A DNA stretch of 64,000 nt from Nitrososphaerota archaeon (lineage in GTDB: Archaea; Thermoproteota; Nitrososphaeria; Nitrososphaerales; Nitrosopumilaceae): NCBI GenBank assembly GCA_028866895.1, contig JAGWHF010000010.1, positions 1 through 64,000 of the forward strand. The letters are read 5' to 3'. Positions 52,788-61,732 of the stretch are shown in pieces. The notes beneath the pieces were generated by a model that did not search any database, was not told the origin of the DNA, and saw nothing but the letters and a program-made list of their open reading frames with translations. Made by a program: the position numbers and the translations under genes. Positions within the stretch are counted from its first letter, which is position 1. Each line of letters begins with the position of its first letter.

Positions 52788-52992
52788 TGGACCTTACCTT
52801 CTCCATCTTTCTTATCTTGTTTGTAATGAGGTTGTCAAGTTGCTTGTCTGTGCCTGCCTCGGCTTCGACGACAATATCGTAATCCCCGTATACCACCCTT
52901 GCATCCTTGACTCTGTCCATTCGCCTTAGTTTCTCTGCTATTTCGGACTCGGCCCCAAGTTCGCACCCTATCAGTATGTACGCTTTTTCCAT
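52762..52992 (-). CDS. stand-alone Lrp/AsnC RAM (ligand-binding) domain protein
   Basis: 76 residues that form only the RAM domain of Lrp-type regulators (ILIGCELGAESEIAEKLRRM, ARVVYGDYDIVVEAEAGTD), without the helix-turn-helix. Such proteins bind amino acids and can modulate full-length Lrp partners by assembly. Lrp regulators in this window (30539) are possible partners. Confidence 0.85.
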   Translation of the reverse strand: MEKAYILIGCELGAESEIAEKLRRMDRVKDARVVYGDYDIVVEAEAGTDKQLDNLITNKIRKMEKVRSTMTLGIVS

Positions 52993-53117
52993 GGTTTGGT
53001 ATGCTACAACTACCTTAAATTCTTGACCTTAAAGGCTGGGATGGGCTGGAAAAGGGCTTCCGTGGCTGAGAGAGAATGAAATTTTAGCTTTTTAAATGCC
53101 TGCAATTTAGGTTTGAC

Positions 53118-53384
53118 ATGGGATTATTCAGAAAGAACAAGCAAAAAGACGAGAATCTGGAACGGCTAAAGACCATCCTTGATAGGTTTGAATACCAGCA
53201 CCTTGAAAAATTGTGTGCGGACGTCCTGAAAGACTCTCCGCAGATCCCCGGAAGCGAGCTTGTAGAGAGGACGCAGTACCTTGAGTTCATCTGGGAACAG
53301 TACAGGAAGGGCAAGCTAAGTTTTGATCAGGTATTCGAATTTGGCAAAAATCATGGGATTGTTCCTAACGACTTTTTCGATTAG
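53118..53384 (+). CDS. small conserved-type hypothetical protein
   Basis: 88 residues, mostly alpha-helical, charged, with basic N-terminus GLFRKNKQKDENLERLKTIL and an acidic, aromatic C-terminus. Soluble. A TTTTTAAATG box sits about 26 nt before the ATG, supporting a leaderless start and a real gene. Function unknown. Confidence 0.7.
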   Translation: MGLFRKNKQKDENLERLKTILDRFEYQHLEKLCADVLKDSPQIPGSELVERTQYLEFIWEQYRKGKLSFDQVFEFGKNHGIVPNDFFD

Positions 53385-53395
53385 GTTCGGAAATG

Positions 53396-54886
53396 TCAGG
53401 GTGTTATTTCCAGGGTGGACAAAACGTTTGAGCCCGGATGATATACCCTTATCAAATGATTGTTAGTGTCGGCGATGTACAGCCTGCTTTTGTAAAACTT
53501 GACATCACTTGGTTCATAGAGACCAAGGCAGTCGCAGCCTGTACTGTCAACACTGCATACGCCCTGATTGTAGCCTCTTCCAATTATTGTTGAGACGCTG
53601 TTTTTCTGCAGGTTTATTTCTCTGAGGGAAGAGTTGTAGGTGTCAGCCACGAAAATTCTGTCACCTAATGCACAGAGTCCTAGCGGGTGTTGAAACTTTG
53701 CATCCTCTAGCAGACCATCCTTGTGGCCAAAGATGAAAAGATCAGATCCAACGACAGTCCGTACGTGATTGGTTTGCAGGTCTATCTCTCGAATCGATGA
53801 TGTCTCGCTGTCTGTAAAATACAACTTTTCGCCAAATATTGAAAGACCACTTGGCTGCGCAAGCTGAGCATCCATCCGGTTTCCATCTACCAAGTTCTCT
53901 TGCCCGTTTCCTGCGAACGGAAGGGCAAGGCCCTTCCTAGTGTCTAGGGTCCAGATCTGGTGGTTTCCTGCCATTGCTATGAAGACCAGATCGTCCCTTA
54001 CTGCCACGTCCCACGGAGAGGAAAGGGCTACCTCGACTGCTCTTCCTCCTGGAGAGAGCCATCCTCCCTGCCTTCCAGTGCCTGCCAAAGTTACTACTTG
54101 TCCAGTCGTAACGTCTATCATTCGGACAGAATGATTTTCGGTATCTGCAACAAATAGCTCATCGTTTCTCCATGCCACGCCCTGGGGCCGGAAGAATAGC
54201 GCATCCTCGAAATTACCGTCAACAAACCCACGCCGTTTGCCTCCTACGGTGTGCATGATTTTTCCGCTCATGTCAGTGATGATTATCCTATTGTGGTTCG
54301 AGTCAGAGATTGCTATCTTGTCATTTGATATGGCCAATTTGCCGGGGAATGAAAGGGTGTTCTTGCCTTCCGGAACACGACGGCCTGCCTTGACTGGATT
54401 TCTTGCCAGCATCCCCGTCCGAGAATGGGTCTCCAGCAGGACCTCTATGGTATCTTCGATCATCTCCTTCTGTCCCTCGCCTGACCGCCTGTATACTAGA
54501 TTTCCCCTTGGGTCTATGATTACAATCGTGGGCCACCCGGTAATACCATATCTACGCCAGACTGTCATTTTTTCATCAACCAAAACTGGATGTGAAATTT
54601 CATATCTTCTCACAGCCTGCTCTATGTTCTTGCCATCCTGCTCGTTGGAGAACTTGGCTGAATGGATGCCTATGAATATCACGGGCTTGCCTTCAAATTT
54701 TTTTTCAAGCTGGGCAAGCACCGGGAGCGTGTGCATGCAGTTGATGCAACAATATGTCCAAAAGTCGAGCACCACCACGTGTCCTGAAAGCATACCCAGT
54801 GAAAGGGGCCTGTCGGAGTTTATCCACTGAAATTCCGAAGGAAAGTCGGGTGCCTTGAGGACTTCGGTATGGAACCTGTCAAACAC
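53396..54886 (-). CDS. thioredoxin-like plus NHL beta-propeller protein (NHLRC2-like)
   Basis: 496 residues. N-terminal TlpA/thioredoxin domain with FWTYCCINCMHTLPVL (CCINC, about 45-49) and GITGWPTIVI (cis-Pro), followed by six NHL-type repeats (e.g. PQGVAWRNDELFVADTENHS, HPLGLCALGDRIFVADTYNS). Same domain order as NHLRC2. No signal peptide is obvious, so probably cytoplasmic. Start is GTG at 54886. Redox function is inferred; the extra Cys in front of the CxxC pair (CCxxC) is unusual. Confidence 0.85.
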   Translation of the reverse strand: MFDRFHTEVLKAPDFPSEFQWINSDRPLSLGMLSGHVVVLDFWTYCCINCMHTLPVLAQLEKKFEGKPVIFIGIHSAKFSNEQDGKNIEQAVRRYEISHPVLVDEKMTVWRRYGITGWPTIVIIDPRGNLVYRRSGEGQKEMIEDTIEVLLETHSRTGMLARNPVKAGRRVPEGKNTLSFPGKLAISNDKIAISDSNHNRIIITDMSGKIMHTVGGKRRGFVDGNFEDALFFRPQGVAWRNDELFVADTENHSVRMIDVTTGQVVTLAGTGRQGGWLSPGGRAVEVALSSPWDVAVRDDLVFIAMAGNHQIWTLDTRKGLALPFAGNGQENLVDGNRMDAQLAQPSGLSIFGEKLYFTDSETSSIREIDLQTNHVRTVVGSDLFIFGHKDGLLEDAKFQHPLGLCALGDRIFVADTYNSSLREINLQKNSVSTIIGRGYNQGVCSVDSTGCDCLGLYEPSDVKFYKSRLYIADTNNHLIRVYHPGSNVLSTLEITP

Positions 54887-54934
54887 ATCTACTGTTTAAA
54901 TAATTCACAATAAAAGCTCTTACAGCGGGCTTCC

Positions 54935-56131
54935 CTAAAAGCCGGCTGCTATAGGATCAGCGGGCTTCATAATCTCACGCAGCATGATGGTCGCATAGGA
55001 ACCCCGTGAAAGCGTGAAGGCAAGATATGGTTCCTCCACCTCCAATTCCTTGCACTGGATGAGGGACTGCCTAAAGCCTCCCTCACTGCTTGCCTCCTGC
55101 ATCTCCTTTACAAAGAAATCCTTTGGCCTAATCTGTTCTTCCGCAAGGATCCTTGATATCTGGTAATCGAATCTGGTTTTTTTGTAAGAGTAACCGACAA
55201 GCGGTATGGACAGCTTTTGCTCTGGGTCATTCTGGTACATGCCTAGATTGTCATCTCTGTCATAGCATACGTCGCCTTGACGGGCCTGGAACAGATCCTC
55301 GCCCATCTCGTATGCCATGCTGACCGTCTTATTGAAGATGAACGACTGGTATGCCTCCACGAAAAATCGCCGCAGCCAGATTGGTATGGAATGCAGAGCT
55401 CTTTTAGGATCGCCGCGCTCGATCATCTCTTGAACAATCATCCTTTCTATGTCCATCTGTGGAGGTATGTCCTTTGACATCTTGACAAAGTTGTTCCTGT
55501 CTCTCAGTTCGGTTCTTATCTTGGTATTTTCGGGAAGGTCAAACTCGGAGGTGGTTGAAAGGAGAGTCTCAACAGCGCCGTCAAAATCAGCCTGGATGAT
55601 TGACCTTCCGACAAGGTGGGAGATGGGGCGCCTACTTCCAAAACGCTGGTAGCCGTAAAAATTCAATATCTTGTCGTATTTTTCAAAATTTGAAACCCTT
55701 ACAAAATCTGCCCCATCTATCCTTATCCTGAACCTGTTGCCTATCATGTCCTTTTTTGTAAGGGGTTTGTGCAAGTAACCAATTCGTTCAAGCAAGTATC
55801 TGTTTGTAGTTATGTTTTTGTGATCGTGGGAAACGTTCATGTCGCAGACAAACTGTTCGGTATTGGCATTTGCATCCTTCAGTCCCAAAGCCTTGAGCCT
55901 GAGGCCGTGATTTTTAAAAATTTCTGCGAGGGCATGAGTGGTGTCTATCCCGGACTTTTTGAGGGTGTAGACTGCGTATTTGCCGGATGTTCCTATCTTG
56001 TCCAGAGCCTTCCGTCGGAGGACTTCGGAGACTGCAAAGTGCTCAGGAGATATTCTAATCGTGCCGCCAGATCCGGATGATTCCGTACAGTATGTGGAGA
56101 TTCCTATGAGGATGTCTATTTTTGGGACCAC
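54935..56131 (-). CDS. truD: tRNA pseudouridine(13) synthase TruD
   Basis: 398 residues. Catalytic motif GLKDANANTEQFV (about 82-94) and FVKEMQEA, FNFQDLLI-like QSFIFNKTV; TruD-typical NRFRIRIDG. Isomerises U13 in tRNA-Glu and related. Length is near that of archaeal TruD. It starts four bases behind the beta-propeller gene, from a GTG. Confidence 0.9.
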   Translation of the reverse strand: MVPKIDILIGISTYCTESSGSGGTIRISPEHFAVSEVLRRKALDKIGTSGKYAVYTLKKSGIDTTHALAEIFKNHGLRLKALGLKDANANTEQFVCDMNVSHDHKNITTNRYLLERIGYLHKPLTKKDMIGNRFRIRIDGADFVRVSNFEKYDKILNFYGYQRFGSRRPISHLVGRSIIQADFDGAVETLLSTTSEFDLPENTKIRTELRDRNNFVKMSKDIPPQMDIERMIVQEMIERGDPKRALHSIPIWLRRFFVEAYQSFIFNKTVSMAYEMGEDLFQARQGDVCYDRDDNLGMYQNDPEQKLSIPLVGYSYKKTRFDYQISRILAEEQIRPKDFFVKEMQEASSEGGFRQSLIQCKELEVEEPYLAFTLSRGSYATIMLREIMKPADPIAAGF

Positions 56132-56134
56132 TTC

Positions 56135-57679
56135 TTACTGGATTGTTACTGTGATGTATCGGGAGACTGTGATGTCTTGGTACCGTGCGCTTACCAGAAC
56201 CTTGTAGGTGCCGGAGAGTGCAAAGTCGTCAGCCGACAGGTTGACTGATATTGTCTTTGGTTTGTCAAGAATTACCGCCTTACCAGATGTTCGTACTATG
56301 AGGTCTTGGGGGCTTGCAGTCTGTTGTGTGATTATGTCTACTGGACCTGTAAGCGTCTCCTTCGGAGCAAGTGTCAGCGTAACCGTTTCATTCTGGCCAC
56401 GCTGTAGGGTGATCTTGGAGGCTGAGACCACTTCAGAAAATGGAAGGGGCACGGCGGGATTCAGCATACCAATGTTGTTTTCTACCCATTCCGGAAACCA
56501 TACCTTGTCGTGGGCGACGGTAAAGTCAAGTACCTGTGCAACACCGCAATCAGTCTCGGTACCGCAGTCTGACCAGTTGGGGTTCTTTGATGGTACCAGA
56601 TACTCTACAAGGGAGTCGTTTGCAGGATCAAAGACCCCGAGTGTGTTTGCCACCTGTTCGTTAAACCAGAGTCTTCCCTTGTCGTCGAACTGATTCCAAT
56701 ATGGCCTCGTGATGGGGGTCTTTATCAGACCTGAGGCGTTTCCATAGGTCAAGGCTTGGGGCGGGGACGTTATGTACTTGGAAAAGTGCTGGGAATTGGG
56801 GTCAAAACTTACAAACATGCTGCTTGCCGTATCTGTAATCCATAGCTTGCCGTCCCGGTCGATGGAAATTCCGTTGGGTGCCAGTATTCCGGAGGGGAGG
56901 GTATAATTGGAGAACTGCGAGGTCTGCGGGTCGTATTTTACAAGCTCGCCTCCCAATTGGTATGTCCATACAGTATACCATATGTTGCCGCCTGAGTCAA
57001 CTGTCATATCGCTTGTAAAGTTGTAGGCGCCGGGAGAGTTGATGTTGACTGTCTTCAAGTCTGGTCCGGTCTGATTGGTGCTGAAAATGGAAAGCTTCCT
57101 TCCTGTAAAGTCATTTACTATGAGATCTGGGCCGTCAGGCTTGATCATTTGGGGCAGGGATTGCGATTGGTTTGCAGTCTTGGGGAAGATGAAACTGGTG
57201 TAATCCTTTGTCAGGGTGTTGAATCTCCAAATCAGGTTGTGTTGAGAATCAGAAAACCAGATGTTGCCGTCTGGCTCGTAGTATATTCCCCATATCATTG
57301 ATTTTTCGCCGCTTTGCCACGATGGGTTTTGGAATTCTTGAAAAGCGCCCGTGACAGGATCGTACTTTGCGATCTCTCCCGTATTCGTCTCGGCAAACCA
57401 TACGTTACCGGACGGATCGGTGGTAATTGCAAGTGGTTGTGTGCACAGCGTTGGAATCTTTATCTCTGTGATGTACTTGGTGGACTTTGTTCCGTTTTCG
57501 CTCTGGCAGAATGTAGTCCACTTGTCTGGGGGATAATTATCCTCGGGGGTGCCAGTTAGTTGAGCTTGTTGACTCTGGTTGTTGGGCCTGAAATAACCTG
57601 CACCAACTACTGCGATTGTGGATATGACGAATACTGCCATGAATGATATTGCTAAAAGTTTCTTGAAATTCTTTTTCAC
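56135..57679 (-). CDS. exported virginiamycin-lyase-like beta-propeller protein
   Basis: 514 residues. N-terminal signal FKKLLAISFMAVFVISTIAV, then a seven-bladed propeller with repeats such as ITTDPSGNVWFAETNTGEIA, ISIDRDGKLWITDTASSMF and QFDDKGRLWFNEQVA, as in Vgb/SMP-30 type proteins, and a C-terminal beta domain (about 400-514; SKITLQRGQNETVTLTL). Located outside the membrane. Resistance by streptogramin ring opening is not implied; these propellers often bind surface ligands. Confidence 0.8.
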   Translation of the reverse strand: MKKNFKKLLAISFMAVFVISTIAVVGAGYFRPNNQSQQAQLTGTPEDNYPPDKWTTFCQSENGTKSTKYITEIKIPTLCTQPLAITTDPSGNVWFAETNTGEIAKYDPVTGAFQEFQNPSWQSGEKSMIWGIYYEPDGNIWFSDSQHNLIWRFNTLTKDYTSFIFPKTANQSQSLPQMIKPDGPDLIVNDFTGRKLSIFSTNQTGPDLKTVNINSPGAYNFTSDMTVDSGGNIWYTVWTYQLGGELVKYDPQTSQFSNYTLPSGILAPNGISIDRDGKLWITDTASSMFVSFDPNSQHFSKYITSPPQALTYGNASGLIKTPITRPYWNQFDDKGRLWFNEQVANTLGVFDPANDSLVEYLVPSKNPNWSDCGTETDCGVAQVLDFTVAHDKVWFPEWVENNIGMLNPAVPLPFSEVVSASKITLQRGQNETVTLTLAPKETLTGPVDIITQQTASPQDLIVRTSGKAVILDKPKTISVNLSADDFALSGTYKVLVSARYQDITVSRYITVTIQ

Positions 57680-57922
57680 AGAAAAGAGGGAGTTCCTACC
57701 TCGTTATATCTTATATCATTTCAGGCAGCCCTTGAGACTAGCTGATATTTGTATCTTGTCGGCTTGGCGTAATGCTTTGCCCCGGTTGAATGGGACGCAC
57801 CTAATTAAATGAAAATCAATTCGGGTTATCGTGGGATCCTGCATGTTGTCTGGCAATTTTTTTCAATTTGCTCTCTGGTTGGGGTGAATTGGATGTTCGT
57901 GGCATGGATAAACGGTCAGGTT

Positions 57923-58486
57923 TCAAGCTTTATCGTCGGGTAGGGAGAATTGTTTTGAGAGGTCGTCTGCAAGCTTCTCATACTGGTCCCGCGTCTTGCC
58001 TAATTCCTTGAGTTTTTCAGCCTCCACGCTTGAGAGTTGTTGGTTCACCCTGTCGACGTCGTTTCGGAGCGCCATTTCTGCCATCTCGAACAGCCGGTTG
58101 TTCTCCTTCCAAATATGCTGCACTACATGATTGATGTATTCCTGCATGTCTGTAACTAACTGCTTCGAGTCCCCCGTGCTGACGTAGCTCTTTGAGGATT
58201 CTTCCATTCTGGCGGCAAGCTTTCTTGTAAGTTCGTGCTCCATCAACATGATTGCTATTGGGCCTGTGTCCTTTGGCATTCCTTTTTTTTCAAGTTCCGG
58301 AAAGAGCGAGTTTTCCTCCTTTCCGTGGTGGCATACGTCCGTGAAGTTCTTTGTAAAATCGATTACCTGTGAAATTATTGGTTCGGGGATGGTCTTTCCA
58401 CCTTGCAACATGGGTATTGTAGCCCACATTGCTTTTAGCACCTTTTCTATTAGGGCATGATCCCTTCTCAGAGACTCGGTGGACAT
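57923..58486 (-). CDS. hemerythrin-like HHE-domain protein
   Basis: About 187 residues. Helical di-iron binding pattern: RRDHALIEKV, CHHGKEENSLFPEL, LMEHELTRKL and HIWKENNRLFEMAE supply the His/Glu ligands. Binds oxygen or NO, or stores or repairs iron. Such proteins are common in ammonia oxidisers exposed to reactive nitrogen from NirK chemistry. The C-terminal coiled-coil-like tail (about 150-187) extends past the fold. Start ATG at 58486. Confidence 0.85.
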   Translation of the reverse strand: MSTESLRRDHALIEKVLKAMWATIPMLQGGKTIPEPIISQVIDFTKNFTDVCHHGKEENSLFPELEKKGMPKDTGPIAIMLMEHELTRKLAARMEESSKSYVSTGDSKQLVTDMQEYINHVVQHIWKENNRLFEMAEMALRNDVDRVNQQLSSVEAEKLKELGKTRDQYEKLADDLSKQFSLPDDKA

Positions 58487-59058
58487 TATCATTGATCACG
58501 TTTTATGCCAATTTAAGGGTAATTTTGGTTCTCTTTTCCTGCGCTTTGATGCCGCGAATCACCTGTCTTGACCCAGCCCCAGAACGGATGCCTGTCTCTA
58601 CTTCCGTCCGGTGGGCTCAAGTGGGAGCCGTCTGGCAGCAAAACCCTGCCACATCGTCATCATGTTTGCAGGCAACCAGCCCCTCCAATTCTTGTGATTT
58701 GAACCTTGATGGTGCTTTCCATGCGGTATGTGCTGGCGCGCACTGTCCCAAACGTGTGCACAATGTGCGGGACTTGACAACACGCCCGACAAATTATTTC
58801 ATGATAATTATGCTGACATGACTACCATGTGGAGATCTAGGCATACAACTTGGGAATCTGGCATGGCATTACGCCCACGATCATTTGTATCTGATTACAC
58901 AACTACTTGGCAAAGATATTTGCACAAAACACCGCCGATAACCCAAAAAGGTAGCCAAAAGGTGTTGGGAGAGTAGAACCTGGTGCTTTGGAGGTTATAT
59001 TTTGTCATAGGGATGAGTTCCTCTAAAAAGTTAAATTGACACCATTGGAACTAGCACT
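58487..59058. other. long intergenic region without a supported gene
   Basis: About 570 bp. Competing ORFs on both strands are short and do not look like proteins. A GTCCC...GGGAC inverted pair with a 20-nt loop (about 58745-58773) and a GC-rich stretch (58560-58790) stand out from the AT-rich flanks and could be a non-coding RNA, but I could not match it to RNase P, SRP or tRNA. The last 40 bp contain the TATA box (AGTTAAATT, near 59029) of the next gene. Confidence 0.4.
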
Positions 59059-60075
59059 ATGGGAGATCTGCGGAAGGACTACGTTGTTGACAGATTTGTG
59101 ATTGTTTCTCAAAACGGAACAGGTCTTCCGGATTCAAAAAAATGCCCGTATTGTCCAGGAAATGAGTCCATGACAAATCCGTCGTCACTATCGCTTGTTG
59201 CAAAGGACGGGATGCTTCAGAGGCTGCAAGATTCGGAGGATTTTTATGTTCAGGATTGGTCTGTCAGGGTTTTCGAGAGCAAGAACCCTGTTGTTGCCAC
59301 CACGTCGGAGAATTCTTACAGCGACAGGCCTCTTTATAGTGAGCCGGCCTACGGGTATCATTATGTTGTTGTCGCATCCGATAAACACAAGGACTCGCTT
59401 GCCACAATACCGGTTGAGCAGTGGTCTAATGTGCTTGTGGTAATACAGGACAGGCTGAGATGGCTTTACACCCAAAGGGGTGTGACTTATGTTTCGATTT
59501 ACGTAAATTACGGCAAGGAGGCAGGAAGTCCGATAATCCATCCGCATCTTAATGTGGTTACGTTCTCTACAATACCGCCTGTAATTGAGCAGGAAGCGGA
59601 AGCTGCACACAAAATCCTAAATGAGAAGGGTATTTGCCCCATGTGCCAGACCGTCTCGACGGAGACTGGAGGGCCGCGGCAGATATTGCAGACCGAGGGG
59701 TTTATCGCCTTCTGCCCGTGGGCTCCGTCGCATCCCTATGAATTCTGGATATATCCGAAAAAACACACGACTAGTTTTTCAAAGATCACGCAGAAGGAGA
59801 TAAACGATCTCTCGCTCATCTTGCGCGCTACATTGGGCGGTCTTGCAAATACCATGAAAAACGCCTCTTACAACATGGTCTTCCACCTCTCGCCTGAGAA
59901 GAAGAACAATAGGCAAATCCACTGGCACATAGAGGTCTATCCGCAGTCCGATTCGTGGTCCGGCTTGGAAAGGGGGTATGGGGTATTCTTGAATAAAATA
60001 ACCCCAGAAAAGTCTGCAGAGGATCTAGGGGCTTCTTGCAGAAAAGAGCTCGCGGGCCTGGTCGGCATAGTATGA
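59059..60075 (+). CDS. galactose-1-phosphate uridylyltransferase-like protein (HIT superfamily)
   Basis: 338 residues. Zinc knuckle KCPYCPGNE near residue 35 and CPMC near 195 match GalT metal sites, and the catalytic segment reads IIHPHLNVV (about 160) where GalT has HPHxQ; a second HIT-like motif IHWHIEVYP is near 300. Nucleophile His is present but the Gln that holds the uridylyl intermediate is Asn. Nucleotidyl transfer on a sugar phosphate is expected, substrate uncertain. First of a group of sugar-nucleotide genes. Confidence 0.8.
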   Translation: MGDLRKDYVVDRFVIVSQNGTGLPDSKKCPYCPGNESMTNPSSLSLVAKDGMLQRLQDSEDFYVQDWSVRVFESKNPVVATTSENSYSDRPLYSEPAYGYHYVVVASDKHKDSLATIPVEQWSNVLVVIQDRLRWLYTQRGVTYVSIYVNYGKEAGSPIIHPHLNVVTFSTIPPVIEQEAEAAHKILNEKGICPMCQTVSTETGGPRQILQTEGFIAFCPWAPSHPYEFWIYPKKHTTSFSKITQKEINDLSLILRATLGGLANTMKNASYNMVFHLSPEKKNNRQIHWHIEVYPQSDSWSGLERGYGVFLNKITPEKSAEDLGASCRKELAGLVGIV

Positions 60076-60116
60076 CTGACCATTTGATTTATTTATTGAA
60101 CTGAATCAGGACGTTT

Positions 60117-60545
60117 GTGGCAGTAGAACAATGGCTCGCTGGGGCAAGTCTTGCAATGTTTATCCTGTTTACTGCCCAGACGGTAGAGATTTCCATCTTT
60201 CTAAAAAACCCAACGTATGAAATCGACCCGTCGTCTATGACACGTGAGTTTCTCTCCATCACTGCAGGGCCGGCAATGATTCTTGCCGGTACGTCGTACT
60301 TGATGGCAAGGAGGTACGGATCCAGGCTCTGCGGGTCCTTCATACTTGCGGGGGGAATAATAACAATGGCTGGAATGCTTTACGCCAATACGATAATACC
60401 GGGAATACCTGCACAGTTTGCGGTACTGGAAATTAAGCTCATTCCTACAATATTCATAGGGGTCTCGGCTGCCGTGATTGCAGTAGGGGCCATGCTGTTC
60501 AGGGTGAGGCCAAGACCGAAACGAGATTATGTCTTTGACCGATGA
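60117..60545 (+). CDS. four-helix membrane protein of unknown function
   Basis: 142 residues from GTG at 60117, with about four hydrophobic helices (ASLAMFILFTAQTVEISIF, ITAGPAMILAGTSYLMA, GSFILAGGIITMAGMLYA, FIGVSAAVIAVGAMLF) and a basic C-terminal tail RVRPRPKRDYVF. No family recognised. Convergent with and overlapping the acetyltransferase gene by 19 bp. Confidence 0.65.
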   Translation: MAVEQWLAGASLAMFILFTAQTVEISIFLKNPTYEIDPSSMTREFLSITAGPAMILAGTSYLMARRYGSRLCGSFILAGGIITMAGMLYANTIIPGIPAQFAVLEIKLIPTIFIGVSAAVIAVGAMLFRVRPRPKRDYVFDR

Positions 60546-60973
60546 TCAAATCTCATTGCATTGGAGTACTTTTTGAAGCCTAGCTTTTCATAAAAAGGTA
60601 CGAGATCATCCGAGCAGTCCAAAATGGTCTTGTAGCAACCACTCTTCTGGGCATGTTCTATCAAGGCAAGAACCACCTTCTTTCCGATTCCCTTTCCTTG
60701 GAATTCTTTTGCAACCGCAACATCCTCTATGTGCCCTGCCTTGCCTCCGTTGTGGATAAATTTCTGCTCTACGATGATGCTTGCCGCCCCTACGATCTTG
60801 GAATCAACGACCGCCACATAGATTGCCTCGCTTTTGTCAGATGATATCTTGTCAAAAATTGAGGATGCCTTTCTGGGGCTCAGGTCGCTTGCCCTCCTGA
60901 GTGAGTCAAGAGTCTCCAAAAAGCCATTTGCGAGGTCTTTTTTTTGGATCTTGCGGACCTTTATTTCTGCCAT
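60527..60973 (-). CDS. GNA1-like glucosamine-phosphate N-acetyltransferase (GNAT family)
   Basis: 148 residues. GNAT motif A AVAKEFQGKGIGKKVVL (about 87-103), preceded by GHIEDV, and ILDCSDDLVPFYEKLGFKKY, all close to the eukaryotic Gna1 pattern (GHIEDI...YK.ILDC...VPFYEK). Acetylates glucosamine-6-phosphate in eukaryotes as part of UDP-GlcNAc synthesis. It lies nine bases before the nucleotidyltransferase gene (same strand, upstream in transcription of nothing else), so the two probably act in one pathway. Confidence 0.8.
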   Translation of the reverse strand: MAEIKVRKIQKKDLANGFLETLDSLRRASDLSPRKASSIFDKISSDKSEAIYVAVVDSKIVGAASIIVEQKFIHNGGKAGHIEDVAVAKEFQGKGIGKKVVLALIEHAQKSGCYKTILDCSDDLVPFYEKLGFKKYSNAMRFDHRSKT

Positions 60974-60982
60974 GGTTTCCTG

Positions 60983-61684
60983 CTAGATCTGGCCGAGTTT
61001 TTCTAGATAGTGTTGATATGCCCTGCGATAGGATGCCTTGTCGCCGATGTCTATGAATCCGTTCTTGATCGGGTATCCATTGACGCGCTTCTTCTTAACT
61101 AGCGCAGTACGGATGACATTATCCATTCCATAGGGCTTGTTTTCTGGAATAAGGCTGAGAATTCCAGGCTCCATGACGTAGCATCCTATGTTGATGTTCC
61201 CCTTGACATCTGGCTTTTCCTGCCAAGCCTTCACCCTGTTGGTCTTGTCCATCTCTATGAATCCGTATTGGAGCTTTGTCTTGTATTCGACCAATCCCAT
61301 CGTCACAAAGGCGTTTTTTCTTTTATGGTAGTCAATCATGTGCTTTAAGCTGAAATCAAAGATGGAGTCGCCGTATACGCAAACAAAAGTATCATCAAGG
61401 AAACTCTCCGCAGTCTTCAGCTGCCCTGCAGTCGCAAGCGGCCTGTCTGCTACGGCATATTCTATGTTTACTCCAAACCTGCTGCCATCCTCGAAATAAT
61501 CCTGTATTGTCTTCCGGAGGTAGCTTACGCAGAGAACGAAGGAATCCACGTTGTTGTGTTTTATCCATTCTATGAGATGTTCCAGCAGCGGTTTGTCGCC
61601 AAGTGGAAGCATTGCCTTTGGTAAAAACGTGGTATATGGTTGAAGCCTGGTTCCTAGCCCTCCAGCCAAAATCACGGCCTTCAT
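60983..61684 (-). CDS. sugar-phosphate nucleotidyltransferase (GlmU/RmlA-like)
   Basis: 233 residues, one Rossmann-like domain: MKAVILAGGLGTRLQPYT, LPKAMLPLGDKPLLEHLIEW and YGDSIFDFSLKHMI, the signature of sugar-1-phosphate NTP transferases. No left-handed helix C-terminal domain, so it is shorter than GlmU. Sugar specificity is open; the neighbouring GNA1-like gene makes GlcNAc-1-P plausible. Confidence 0.88.
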   Translation of the reverse strand: MKAVILAGGLGTRLQPYTTFLPKAMLPLGDKPLLEHLIEWIKHNNVDSFVLCVSYLRKTIQDYFEDGSRFGVNIEYAVADRPLATAGQLKTAESFLDDTFVCVYGDSIFDFSLKHMIDYHKRKNAFVTMGLVEYKTKLQYGFIEMDKTNRVKAWQEKPDVKGNINIGCYVMEPGILSLIPENKPYGMDNVIRTALVKKKRVNGYPIKNGFIDIGDKASYRRAYQHYLEKLGQI

Positions 61685-61732
61685 AACGGGTAGTTTTGGA
61701 GCGGGGTATTTAATCTGAAGGATGAATTGACT

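Noticed and set aside
56135-57679. streptogramin resistance gene (Vgb)
   Set aside because: Only the propeller repeats resemble Vgb; a secreted protein with a C-terminal beta domain in an archaeon does not support an antibiotic-lyase function.
58429-58976. several overlapping short frames on both strands
   Set aside because: Low-quality composition, Cys/His/Trp scattered, no start signals; treated as intergenic.
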